Positions 1 through 5,773 of a DNA stretch of 38,149 bases are shown piece after piece. The notes under the pieces were generated by a model, which did no database searches, was not told where the DNA came from, and worked only from the letters and a program-made list of their open reading frames with translations. The stretch is from CAZMCC01 sp964564695 (GTDB lineage Bacteria > Planctomycetota > Phycisphaerae > Phycisphaerales > UBA1924). Position numbers and translations under genes: made by a program. How positions within the stretch are numbered: position 1 is the stretch's first letter; every line of letters starts with the position of its first letter. The DNA lies in the NCBI GenBank assembly GCA_964564695.1, contig CAZMCC010000028.1, positions 1 through 38,149 of the forward strand, read 5' to 3'.

Positions 1-1
1 C

Positions 2-376
2 GCGGAGGCTTACTGCTCGATCTTCAGCCGCGTAGTTCACGGCGTTGGGTGGCACGACCCAAGCTCACTCACCGTTTTCAATTTGGGGCGTAATCGGTGC
101 CACGCCCCCGATCGCGCGTACGGGACCAAAGCGATGATCGCGCACGTTGAAAACCTCGGGATCGAGAGCCTGCTGGCCCCGCGCGCCGACTCGACCCACG
201 GCAGCGGCCTGGGCGTGCTGCGGTACGTTGTCGAGCGAACGCTCGCGTGCTTCAGCCACTTCCGACGCCTCCGGCTGTGCTATGAACGCTGGGGCGAACA
301 CTTCCAGGCCTTCCACGACCTCGCCGCGGCGCTGCTCGTGTGCTCACGCATCCAATCCCTCCGACTACCGTTGTGA
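2..376 (+). pseudogene. IS5-family transposase, C-terminal remnant
   Basis: The reading frame is open from the window edge to a stop at 374-376. From about base 107 it reads like the end of an IS5/IS427-type DDE transposase: an Asp-Arg-Ala-Tyr start of the last catalytic block, then HGSGLG, VVERTLACFSHFRRL (containing the family's catalytic Glu in VVERT) and the closing YERW...FHDLAAALLVCSRI segment. The part before about base 83 does not resemble the family, so the copy may be rearranged as well as cut by the window edge. It ends exactly where the phospholipase-D-like reading frame becomes recognisable, which suggests the insertion truncated that gene. Terminal inverted repeats could not be identified. 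The family call is firm; activity cannot be judged. Confidence 0.7.
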
Positions 377-702
377 AACAGTCTCTAAAGGGGGGCGTAA
401 AGGTGTACATCGGTTGGGGCATCGGCGACGACAATGAGAAGGACATGCGCGACGTCGATCGGCGTGCCATCGAGGATATCGAGCGGTTGGGCCGCGATCA
501 CGTCAACCTCGCGTTCAAGTACATCGGCAACACGCACGCCAAGGTGCTCATCCAAGACAGGAAGCTCGCCATCTACGGCAGCTTCAACTGGTTGTCGTTC
601 AAGGGTGACCCGAATCGCGGATTCCGCGAGGAGAACAGTCTGCTTGTGACTATCCCGGAGAAGGTCGACCAGCTATTCGAGCAGGAGGTTGTCCAGTTCT
701 AG
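373..702 (+). pseudogene. Phospholipase-D-like (HKD) protein, 3' fragment
   Basis: The frame encodes about 109 residues containing HAKVLIQDRKLAIYGSFNW. This fits the HxK(x)4D(x)6GSxN motif of the PLD superfamily, which includes phosphodiesterases, nucleases and lipid-modifying enzymes. These proteins need two HKD motifs, either in one chain or by dimerising; only one is present here. Upstream of codon GTG 373 the frame runs into the transposase remnant, so the N-terminal half is missing or lies beyond the insertion. The C-terminal end looks natural (stop at 700-702). Substrate cannot be inferred. It is probably a gene broken by the insertion sequence rather than a functional short gene. Confidence 0.6.
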
Positions 703-717
703 AAGACAATGGTCGGT

Positions 718-738
718 GGACGCGGCGACCCCGCGTCC
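718..738 (+). terminator. Hairpin downstream of the PLD fragment
   Basis: GGACGCGG (718-725) and CCGCGTCC (731-738) form a perfect 8-bp stem with a 5-nt loop, 16 nt after the PLD stop codon. There is no following T-run, so it would be at best a factor-assisted terminator. It also lies just upstream of the ancestral tRNA-Gly position. Confidence 0.3.
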
Positions 739-770
739 AGTGCGAGGATCGCGGCGTATCATTCATCGGC

Positions 771-810
771 CGCGGGCGTAACTCAGTGGTAGAGTATCTG
801 CCTTCCAAGC
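771..810 (+). repeat. attL core: 5' fragment of tRNA-Gly
   Basis: Bases 772-810 are identical to the first 39 nt of the intact tRNA-Gly at 19878, through the acceptor 5' strand, D-arm and anticodon (CTTCCAA loop) to the first base of the 3' anticodon stem; base 771 also matches. The sequence then diverges and no tRNA 3' half follows. The fragment is the chromosomal 5' half left by integration; the phage-borne copy now completes the tRNA at the other end. It cannot make a functional tRNA. Confidence 0.9.
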
Positions 811-828
811 CGTATCGGGCCGATTCCA

Positions 829-846
829 ACCTTGACTCACCTTGAC
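829..846 (+). promoter_or_regulatory. Putative protein-binding site in attL arm
   Basis: The 18-nt ACCTTGACTCACCTTGAC contains CTTGAC twice, 10 bp apart. The same 18-mer with one change occurs in reverse orientation at 2600-2617 in the repressor/excisionase control region. Its place 19 bp inside the attL core and its reuse at the immunity region suggest a site for the excisionase or the repressor. The match is seen directly; the binding protein is inferred. Confidence 0.5.
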
Positions 847-883
847 CGGGTTTTACCGATCGCGTCGGTGAATCCCGGTCGTT

Positions 884-1597
884 TCATTGGGCGCGGCCCG
901 ACTGGTCTACGACTGGTTCCGGACCAGTTCCAGAGACAATCTGTGCCAAGTTTGTGCTAACGGTGATTGGCGGCAGGGCCGCGGCCGGCGCGGACCACTC
1001 AGTCGGACGGGAGAGCAGCTGGCCGCTCGCGAGCGAGATGATCTCGGGGAGTTGGGCAGCTCGCAAATGGTTCTCGTTGATGTTCAGCGCCACGTGCGCC
1101 GCCATGCGGAGGTGCTTGGACGCTCGCTTTGGCGGGAACAGCACGACAGTTCGCTTGGCGGGAAAGCACTCCCTCACCGTGCCAATGGTGGGCACCTGGT
1201 CCGCGTCGCCCGTGACGATGATGGCAGTATCAAACGCGTCGGCAAATGCGTCACGCAGGACGTTCACGGCGATGTTGACGTCGGTCATCTTCTCCGCATG
1301 GGAGATGTAGGGCTTGCCGCACTTGCACGTGTCGGGCTCGCCGTCGTATCGACCCTCGATTACTTGGATGCCCCTCGACTTCAGGACGTCGATGTACATG
1401 GTCTGGCGCCGCACCCGATCTGCCGGGAACGACGTGCGAAAGGTGAAGTACTTGGTCCCTACGAGCCGCTGGCCAGGGATCGTGAACTGCTCGGCCATGG
1501 CGTGCACATCAAGCCACAGGAACCGACGGAGGTCCGCATCACACATGCCGTGGTACAAGTTGTACCCGTCGATGTATACAACTGCCCGCTTGGTCAT
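884..1597 (-). CDS. NYN-domain (LabA/DUF88-like) nuclease
   Basis: The 237-residue protein has the NYN fold signature of PIN-like, metal-dependent RNases. VVYIDGYNLYHG near the start carries Asp10, KMTDVNIA carries Asp106 and VTGDADQVP carries Asp131 and Asp133, so the acidic metal-binding residues are all present. A CKC motif at 91-93 and His100 just before the second Asp recall the Cys/His insert of some family members. I start at ATG 1597 because the motif begins right after it; the frame extends upstream to 1666 without support. It is the first gene inside attL, transcribed towards the attachment site and away from the small RNA at 1648. Possible roles are RNA processing in lysogeny or a defence cargo; neither is shown by the sequence. 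Confidence 0.8.
   Translation of the reverse strand: MTKRAVVYIDGYNLYHGMCDADLRRFLWLDVHAMAEQFTIPGQRLVGTKYFTFRTSFPADRVRRQTMYIDVLKSRGIQVIEGRYDGEPDTCKCGKPYISHAEKMTDVNIAVNVLRDAFADAFDTAIIVTGDADQVPTIGTVRECFPAKRTVVLFPPKRASKHLRMAAHVALNINENHLRAAQLPEIISLASGQLLSRPTEWSAPAAALPPITVSTNLAQIVSGTGPEPVVDQSGRAQ
899..919 (+). repeat. CGACTGGT tandem sites, left attachment arm
   Basis: CGACTGGTC (899-907) and CGACTGGTTC (910-919) repeat at 11-bp spacing. Three CGACT copies at the same 11-bp spacing lie at 18273-18299 on the right, the last extending to CGACTGGTTC as here. One helical turn between copies suggests cooperative binding on one DNA face, as for excisionase or integrase accessory sites. The copies overlap the 3' end of the NYN gene. 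Confidence 0.5.
942..960 (+). repeat. Putative integrase arm-type sites, left arm
   Basis: TGTGCCAA (942-949) and TGTGCTAA (953-960) lie in tandem 11 bp apart, about 130 bp inside the attL core. The same octamer pair at the same spacing sits between the integrase gene and the attR core (19837-19855), reversed at 17774-17792, and in related form over the promoter at 18341-18369. Position and spacing fit the arm-type sites bound by the N-terminal domain of tyrosine integrases. They overlap the coding end of the NYN gene. Confidence 0.6.
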
Positions 1598-1613
1598 CGC
1601 TAAAGGTTCCGAC

Positions 1614-1641
1614 TTGACATACCGAAGACGTATGCCATAAT
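1614..1641 (+). promoter_or_regulatory. Strong sigma-70-type promoter with internal dyad
   Basis: TTGACA (1614-1619), a 16-bp spacer and CATAAT (1636-1641) make a near-consensus promoter firing rightward, with a predicted start near 1648. CATAC (1618-1622) and GTATG (1630-1634) form a dyad within the spacer that could be an operator. No protein gene follows on this strand; instead a hairpin and a terminator come within 70 nt. Confidence 0.65.
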
Positions 1642-1647
1642 GGTGCA

Positions 1648-1709
1648 TCAACCCCGGGGATAGCATCCCCGGCCCGACGCCCGCTCACAAAGCGGGCGTT
1701 ATCTTTTTT
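1648..1709 (+). ncRNA. Candidate small structured RNA
   Basis: The predicted transcript is about 62 nt. It holds a hairpin of CCGGGGA (1654-1660) with TCCCCGG (1666-1672) around loop TAGCA, then a second perfect 9-bp hairpin followed by a T-run. It lies between the divergent NYN gene (start 1597) and the convergent end of the repressor gene (1907), so neither accounts for a rightward promoter plus terminator. The only ORF is about seven codons and overlaps the -10 box. I do not recognise the RNA. The alternative is an attenuated leader whose downstream gene has been lost. Confidence 0.5.
1677..1709 (+). terminator. Rho-independent terminator
   Basis: ACGCCCGCT (1677-1685) pairs perfectly with AGCGGGCGT (1691-1699) around loop CACAA and is followed by TATCTTTTTT. 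This is one of the clearest intrinsic terminators in the window and works only for rightward transcription. Bases 1710-1906 beyond it hold nothing convincing. Confidence 0.85.
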
Positions 1710-1906
1710 GCAGCTCGAGTGACGGCCGAAGTCCGTCGCTTTGGGCCAGCCTTCGACTTCCACCACGTCGAGGCCCGGCGAGATCTTCGCCGACATGAAT
1801 TATAACCGAGAATCCACGTACAACGCGCACTACGGGTAGGTTTTTTCTCGGCAAACGGCCCAAGATGTAGGTATACCACCCTGAATTGGGGGTGTCCCGT
1901 TCTCGT

Positions 1907-2587
1907 CTAGTACAGCGCCGACCGCCGCTGGATCGCCACCAACATCTGCTCGACTTCGTGGTTGATCGCAGACATGGGCGGGTACTTCGGGTTGTCCTTC
2001 GTGAGCGTCATCATCGAGCCATCGCCCATCGGGTGCCATCGGGCCACCGTCCCACCTTGGCGCCCGGACTCTGGCGTGAACCGCACGAAGACGATCATGC
2101 CAGGCTTGGGCTCGACGCTCGGCTTCGGCACGCCCATCGGCACAAACACCACGTAATCGCCCTCGCGGAGCGTGGGCTCCATGCTGTCGCCCTGGATGAT
2201 CAGGGCCACGGCGAGTTCGTCCTTGATGTCGCCGCGGTCGATGTACTCGAAGCCCTGCCCCGAGTCGATGCCCCACTCTTCGTAGTCGACGACGACGCCG
2301 GCGCTCGCCCTGTTGATCACGGGAATACCCGGGCCGCCGACGGTCCGCGTGATCTTCGCGGCTCGCCATCCCGCATCGAATTGCTCGAGGGTGAGGCCAA
2401 ACACCTCGGCGATTTTGCGGCGAAGCGGCGGCTTGATCGCGAATTCGCCACGCTCTTTCTTCGACAGCGTGGATGTGGTAACGCCGAGCTTCTCCGCAAG
2501 CTGTGCTTGCGTCCAGCCCTTGTCTTCGCGCAGCTCTCGAACCCACTCCGGCAGTGAGGGCACGCGGATTGATAGGCCGGTAGTCAC
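1907..2587 (-). CDS. CI/LexA-like phage repressor (XRE + S24)
   Basis: The 226-residue protein has an N-terminal XRE helix-turn-helix (about 12-50, with WTQAQLAEKLGVTTSTLSKKE) and a C-terminal S24/LexA-like domain (about 90-220). The nucleophile region GDSMEPTLREGDYVVF has Ser135, and an Ala96-Gly97 pair stands where CI/LexA proteins self-cleave. In the block that should carry the general-base Lys (TVKRL in LexA, TFKKL in lambda CI) this protein reads TVARW, so the Lys seems to be Ala182. It probably maintains lysogeny by binding the adjacent intergenic region. GTG 2587 is chosen because the upstream TTG 2614 would put coding sequence over the inverted repeat; no strong ribosome binding site decides it. 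Confidence 0.85.
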   Translation of the reverse strand: MTTGLSIRVPSLPEWVRELREDKGWTQAQLAEKLGVTTSTLSKKERGEFAIKPPLRRKIAEVFGLTLEQFDAGWRAAKITRTVGGPGIPVINRASAGVVVDYEEWGIDSGQGFEYIDRGDIKDELAVALIIQGDSMEPTLREGDYVVFVPMGVPKPSVEPKPGMIVFVRFTPESGRQGGTVARWHPMGDGSMMTLTKDNPKYPPMSAINHEVEQMLVAIQRRSALY

Positions 2588-2590
2588 CTG

Positions 2591-2633
2591 TAAATCTCTG
2601 TCAAAGTGAGTCAAGGTAAGTAAATCTCACTTT
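2591..2633. promoter_or_regulatory. Operator region between repressor and excisionase
   Basis: AAAGTGAG (2603-2610) and CTCACTTT (2626-2633) form a perfect 8-bp inverted repeat 15 bp apart. TAAATCTC occurs twice in direct orientation (2591-2598 and 2621-2628). Bases 2600-2617 are the reverse complement of the 829-846 element with one mismatch. This is the divergent control region of the repressor and the rightward early genes, so these are the best candidate CI operators. The promoter boxes themselves are not clear. Confidence 0.6.
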
Positions 2634-2688
2634 TCGGACTTGAATGGGAATGAATCTCCGGTTATTGTCCCTTCATCTGGAGGCCATG

Positions 2689-2916
2689 ATGCCAACTGAT
2701 TCGCCCACTTGCAAGTCTTTTCTGACAGTTAGGGATCTGTGCGAGCGTTTGAAGCTCAGCCGTCCCATCGTCCTCGACATGGTCCACGCCAACGCCTTCC
2801 CCGGGGCTTTCCAGTTGGAGAGTGGCCGGAAGGACTGGCGCATCCCCCTCGACTCTCTCGACGCGTTCGTTCGTGCTCGCGTCGAGGCCACCCAGAAACA
2901 CCGGAAAGCGAGCTAA
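2689..2916 (+). CDS. Excisionase-like MerR/HTH_17 DNA-binding protein
   Basis: The 75-residue protein has a winged-helix pattern typical of HTH_17/excisionase proteins: FLTVRDLCERLKLSRPIVLDMV, a short wing with GAFQL...WRIPLDSLDAFV, and a basic tail. Such proteins bend attachment-site DNA for excision or act as small phage regulators. ATG 2689 is 5 nt from GGAGG (2679-2683), better placed than ATG 2686 or the upstream ATG codons at 2644 and 2650. It is divergent from the repressor across the operator region, the usual place for an early lysis/excision gene. A Cro-like role is possible. Confidence 0.65.
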   Translation: MPTDSPTCKSFLTVRDLCERLKLSRPIVLDMVHANAFPGAFQLESGRKDWRIPLDSLDAFVRARVEATQKHRKAS

Positions 2917-2922
2917 CCAGCC

Positions 2923-3135
2923 ATGCCCACCACGCGGTGCCAGCGCTGTAACTGCGCTCATGCTCGACCGACCGTCACTGAACCCCAGCTTGTCCGGGGC
3001 GGCCAAGGCCGCCGCTCCGGGCAGTTGGTTTCCGAATGTGACTCGATGAGGTGGCTCTTTGCCGCGTGTCTCATCTGCATCGGGTTCTGGAGCTTCGTCG
3101 CGTTCGCCGTGTGGTGCTGGGGAGGTGCGATGTGA
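2923..3135 (+). CDS. Small Cys-rich protein with C-terminal membrane helix
   Basis: This possible 70-residue protein begins with CQRCNCAH, which could bind a metal, and ends with one strong hydrophobic helix of about 22 residues (LFAACLICIGFWSFVAFAVW). It starts 6 bases after the excisionase-like gene and its stop overlaps the GTG start of the next gene, so it fits the operon spacing. No ribosome binding site is visible at 2923. An alternative is that only the internal ATG 3046 is used, giving a 29-residue membrane peptide. I do not recognise a family. Confidence 0.4.
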   Translation: MPTTRCQRCNCAHARPTVTEPQLVRGGQGRRSGQLVSECDSMRWLFAACLICIGFWSFVAFAVWCWGGAM

Positions 3136-3401
3136 GCGACCGCTACACCATCGACCATGAGGGCGGCATCTGTGGGCCGTCTGGTTTTATGACCACTCGC
3201 GAGACTGCCGCCGAACTCAACCGCATCGACGCGAAGTGTGACGCACTGATCGCGCCGGCCAAGAAGGCTCTGGAGTTCGTTCGGCGCGGGCACTCTCGCC
3301 CCGTGGTGCGCCGGCGAGATCCGCGTCTAATCCCTGATTCCTCACTTCACTTCTTGGCTCTGAGGGGCGGTGCTCACAAGGCATCGCCCCTCTTTTGCTA
3401 G
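3132..3401 (+). CDS. Unrecognised phage protein, probably chimeric 3' end
   Basis: GTG 3132 has GGGGAGG about 7 nt upstream and overlaps the stop of the previous gene. The first 50 or so residues (to KKALEFV) look like a genuine small phage protein. The rest is Arg-rich, and the frame runs straight through a perfect intrinsic terminator before stopping at 3401, which is unusual. In another frame bases 3280-3330 read FGAGTLAPWCAGEIRV then stop, like the tail of a different protein. I infer a deletion that fused the start of this gene to the 3' end of another, possibly a head gene. Function unknown. Confidence 0.45.
   Translation: MSDRYTIDHEGGICGPSGFMTTRETAAELNRIDAKCDALIAPAKKALEFVRRGHSRPVVRRRDPRLIPDSSLHFLALRGGAHKASPLFC
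3362..3396 (+). terminator. Rho-independent terminator
   Basis: GAGGGGCG (3362-3369) and CGCCCCTC (3385-3392) pair perfectly, with a further TGC/GCA pairing in the loop, followed by TTTT. It separates the early genes from the structural block that starts at 3416. Confidence 0.85.
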
Positions 3402-3415
3402 GGAAGGAGAACACA

Positions 3416-3949
3416 ATGGCAACTGTTGGCAGCTCGGCGGTTACGCCGAGCGACGCGGGCGTGAACGCGCCCGTCCTTACGTCGGGCCGTCCCGACCTCG
3501 CGAACATGGACTACCTCCAGGTGGGCGTGAACGACACGGCCCGCGAAGTGGTCCTCACGGGCAAGAACGACGGTCAGACTCCCACCACCATCCCCATCAA
3601 GATCACGGCGCAGAAGCGCGTTGTTGAGGCGAAGACCGCCGACTACACCGTGCTCGTGGGCGACAGCGGCAAGGTGTTCACGACCGTCGGCGCGGCCGGC
3701 ATCGTCATCTTCGCCCTGCCTGCGGCCGTGGTCGGGCTCGAGTATTTCTTCCGCGTCGGAGCGGCACTCGCGCTCAAGATCGACCCCAACGGCTCCGAGA
3801 CGTGCGCTCTGCCTTCCACCGGCGTGCAGGGCGCGGCCGGCAAGCAGCTCATCGCCGACGCCGACGGCGAATCGGTCCATCTCGTCTGTGACAAGGCGGG
3901 TCAGTGGACCTGCTACGGGTTCACGGGCACGTGGACCGCCGAAGCCTAA
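3416..3949 (+). CDS. Phage virion-like protein, unrecognised
   Basis: The 177-residue protein starts at ATG 3416 behind AAGGAG. The second half (about 75-177) has the repeated pattern TADYTVLVGDSGKVFTTVGA...FALPAA...YFFRVGAALALKI...LVCDKAGQWTCYGFTGTW, a beta-rich module often seen in phage fibre, decoration or capsid-associated proteins. The N-terminal half is polar and Thr/Asp-rich. There is no signal peptide or membrane segment. It lies between two strong terminators, so it may be transcribed as its own unit, as highly expressed virion proteins often are. It could be a head decoration protein left behind after loss of the capsid gene, or a fibre component. Confidence 0.5.
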   Translation: MATVGSSAVTPSDAGVNAPVLTSGRPDLANMDYLQVGVNDTAREVVLTGKNDGQTPTTIPIKITAQKRVVEAKTADYTVLVGDSGKVFTTVGAAGIVIFALPAAVVGLEYFFRVGAALALKIDPNGSETCALPSTGVQGAAGKQLIADADGESVHLVCDKAGQWTCYGFTGTWTAEA

Positions 3950-3974
3950 TCCCGATTCTTCTTTGACATCCAGA

Positions 3975-4010
3975 GACGGCCCCCATCGAAAGGTGGGGGC
4001 CGTCATTTCT
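3975..4010 (+). terminator. Rho-independent terminator
   Basis: GACGGCCCCCA (3975-3985) pairs perfectly with TGGGGGCCGTC (3994-4004) around TCGAAAGG and is followed by ATTTCT. It ends the 3416 gene transcript. Confidence 0.8.
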
Positions 4011-4029
4011 CACTCACAGGAGGTTCCCT

Positions 4030-4638
4030 TTGAAGTTCAAGAGCATCATGTTCGCCGTCCTGCTCGCCGTCCTTTGCGTTCTCTGTGCCTGTGCCAACGA
4101 CGCCGCCCAGACCGCCGTGCCGCCCGAGCAGTTGCCCGTGCTCAAGCAGGCCGCGATCACCGAGCGGGATCGCCAGCTCGACGTGATCGACAAGTCGCAG
4201 CGGACGATGGAAGTCGCCGCCGCGACCCACGACGTCACCACCTACGAGAAGGCGAAGGCCACTCGCGACGAGGCAGACAGGACGGTGCGGATCATCGACA
4301 AGGGGCTGGAAGCGTTCCCCGTGATCGAGCAGTCCGTCGATCCCGGCGGCCGAATCAACGTCGCGCCGGCGGCGGTTGCGATCGGTGGCCTGGTGGGCGG
4401 CCCGCTCGGGGCGGGCATCGCCATCGGGGGCAGCGTGCTCGCCAGCCTCATCGCGGGTTGGCAGATGCGGGAGAAGAACAAGAACCTCGCGGCCCTCAAG
4501 TCGCTCGTGAACGGTCTCGATTACGTATCGGCGCGTGACTCCACGCTGTCCCGGTCACTCGACACCGTGTGGCACACCGTCGAAACCCAGATGACGCCGC
4601 GAGCGGTCGCCGTCGTGAACGCCGAATCCATCACCTGA
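4030..4638 (+). CDS. Probable lipoprotein, possible lysis protein
   Basis: The 202-residue protein starts at TTG 4030, supported by AGGAGG six bases upstream. The N-terminus MKFKSIMFAVLLAVLCVLCACAND is a basic plus hydrophobic signal sequence ending in Cys residues that could serve as a lipoprotein attachment site, although the lipobox is not canonical. A charged, probably helical stretch (about 35-95) follows, then a Gly/Ala-rich hydrophobic segment (about 112-142) and a polar C-terminus. With the next gene, another small membrane protein, it could be part of a holin/spanin lysis set. No lysozyme-like domain is seen, so that role is an inference from position and topology. Confidence 0.5.
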   Translation: MKFKSIMFAVLLAVLCVLCACANDAAQTAVPPEQLPVLKQAAITERDRQLDVIDKSQRTMEVAAATHDVTTYEKAKATRDEADRTVRIIDKGLEAFPVIEQSVDPGGRINVAPAAVAIGGLVGGPLGAGIAIGGSVLASLIAGWQMREKNKNLAALKSLVNGLDYVSARDSTLSRSLDTVWHTVETQMTPRAVAVVNAESIT

Positions 4639-4675
4639 TCGAACGCGGACACCTACCGCCCGCGGAGGCAACGCC

Positions 4676-4918
4676 ATGACGGACACCCTTCGTTCCAAGC
4701 TGCCCGACCTCATGGTCACGGTGGCGGCCGTCTTGATTACGGCCGTCGTTGGCGGCGGCACGAGCATGTACATCAGCTATCGCATCTTCGAGTACCGCCT
4801 CTCGCAACTCGAAGAGAGGATGGAGAAGTCTCAGGTCGACAAGGAGCGGATGTTCGACATGCTCGCCGAAATGGGTCGCGACGTCGCGTACCTCCGAGGC
4901 GTTCAGGAACGCAAGTAA
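4676..4918 (+). CDS. Small membrane protein with coiled coil (holin/spanin-like)
   Basis: The 80-residue protein has one membrane segment (about 12-35, LMVTVAAVLITAVVGGGTSMYI) followed by a charged amphipathic helix (FEYRLSQLEERMEKSQVDKERM...) likely to form a coiled coil. This topology is shared by phage holins, Rz-type inner-membrane spanins and some tail chaperones. A ribosome binding site, GGAGG, lies 9 bases before ATG 4676. It follows the lipoprotein gene, so a lysis cassette is the simplest reading. The family was not recognised. Confidence 0.5.
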   Translation: MTDTLRSKLPDLMVTVAAVLITAVVGGGTSMYISYRIFEYRLSQLEERMEKSQVDKERMFDMLAEMGRDVAYLRGVQERK

Positions 4919-4946
4919 CCACATCACCGGGCAATCGCCCGGCCGT

Positions 4947-5019
4947 TGCGGGGTAGCTCAGTTGGTAGAGCACGGGTTTCATACGCCCGACGTCGCGGGT
5001 TCGAGTCCCGCCCCCGTTA
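4947..5019 (+). tRNA. tRNA with anticodon CAT (Met or Ile2)
   Basis: The 73-nt cloverleaf has a GCTC/GAGC D-stem, anticodon stem CGGGT/GCCCG with loop TTCATAC (anticodon CAT), T-stem GCGGG/CCCGC with loop TTCGAGT, and discriminator A. The acceptor TGCGGGG/CCCCGTT has a U:U mismatch at 1:72 and a G:U pair at 2:71. An unpaired 1:72 position is a hallmark of initiator tRNA, but the D-stem is elongator-like (C11:G24) and the three G:C pairs sit one step higher than in initiators. CAT could also be the lysidine-modified Ile tRNA. It lies between phage genes, so it is phage-borne. Confidence 0.85.
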
Positions 5020-5038
5020 TTTCCCCAAGGAGGCGACG

Positions 5039-5773
5039 ATGGGCATTGCCCAGAATCTCACCTTCTACGCCCGCCTCAACGAAGTTCTCGGCAATCGACG
5101 CGACTCGCGGGGCGGACTCACCGGCACGGACGTCAACACCGTGGGGTCCGCGGCGGGCCTAATCGGCACCGCCGCCGAGTTCGTCGCCGCCAACACCGAG
5201 TCGCTCAACTTCGGCACGAGCGGTCCGACCGGCGGGGGCCTCAACAGTTGGACCTGGACGGCGTGGGTCCGCTTCGCCGATGCCAACTCAGCCGGAGCGG
5301 GCGAGATCATTGTTGCCCGTGACGCGACCAACCAGCGGGCCTACGCGCTCGACCGCGTGGGCGGGACCAACAACATCCGGTGGTCCCTGTTCAAGCCCGC
5401 AACGACCCAGGTTGCCACGTTCACGGTCGCGCTGCCCGCACAACCCGCCTGGACGTTCCTCGAATTCGGCTACAACGCGGGCGCCGGCACGTTCGGCACC
5501 GCGTTCCTCAAGATCAACAACGGCATCGCCACCGCGACGGTGTGCAGCAGCGCACCTGTCACATCGTCGGCGAACGTCGTGCTCGGCAACCGCGACCTCG
5601 CGGGCGGCGGGCCGCTCAACGCCCGGATGCAGCTCGTCAGCCATCACACCCGCCTGCTCACCAGCGACGAGAGCGCATTGCTCTACAACGGCGGAGCCGG
5701 CAAGGTGATCGCCATGTCCGCCGGCGGAACTCCACTCGCACTTCTCCAGAAAGGACGCCGCCGTGCCCATTGA
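5039..5773 (+). CDS. LamG/ConA-like fold virion protein, probable adhesin
   Basis: The 244-residue protein starts at ATG 5039 after AAGGAGG; upstream in-frame starts would overlap the tRNA. Residues about 45-230 follow the laminin-G-like jelly-roll pattern: a Leu-Asn-Phe strand near the start, WTWTAWVRF, then alternating strands (IIVARDA...AYALDR...IRWSLF, WTFLEFGYN, AFLKINNG) and an ending similar to ARMQLVSHHTRLLTSDESALLYNGGAG. LamG domains bind glycans or proteins, so a receptor-binding or tail-decoration role is likely. The 3' end overlaps the next gene's GTG start. There is no signal peptide, as expected for a virion protein. Confidence 0.65.
   Translation: MGIAQNLTFYARLNEVLGNRRDSRGGLTGTDVNTVGSAAGLIGTAAEFVAANTESLNFGTSGPTGGGLNSWTWTAWVRFADANSAGAGEIIVARDATNQRAYALDRVGGTNNIRWSLFKPATTQVATFTVALPAQPAWTFLEFGYNAGAGTFGTAFLKINNGIATATVCSSAPVTSSANVVLGNRDLAGGGPLNARMQLVSHHTRLLTSDESALLYNGGAGKVIAMSAGGTPLALLQKGRRRAH

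Noticed and set aside
1539..1796. Minus-strand 85-codon frame starting near a TATAAT
   Set aside because: It overlaps the terminator, the small RNA and the NYN gene start, and has no ribosome binding site or family pattern.
4946..5038. N-terminal extension of the LamG-fold protein
   Set aside because: It would translate the tRNA gene; ATG 5039 has a strong ribosome binding site.
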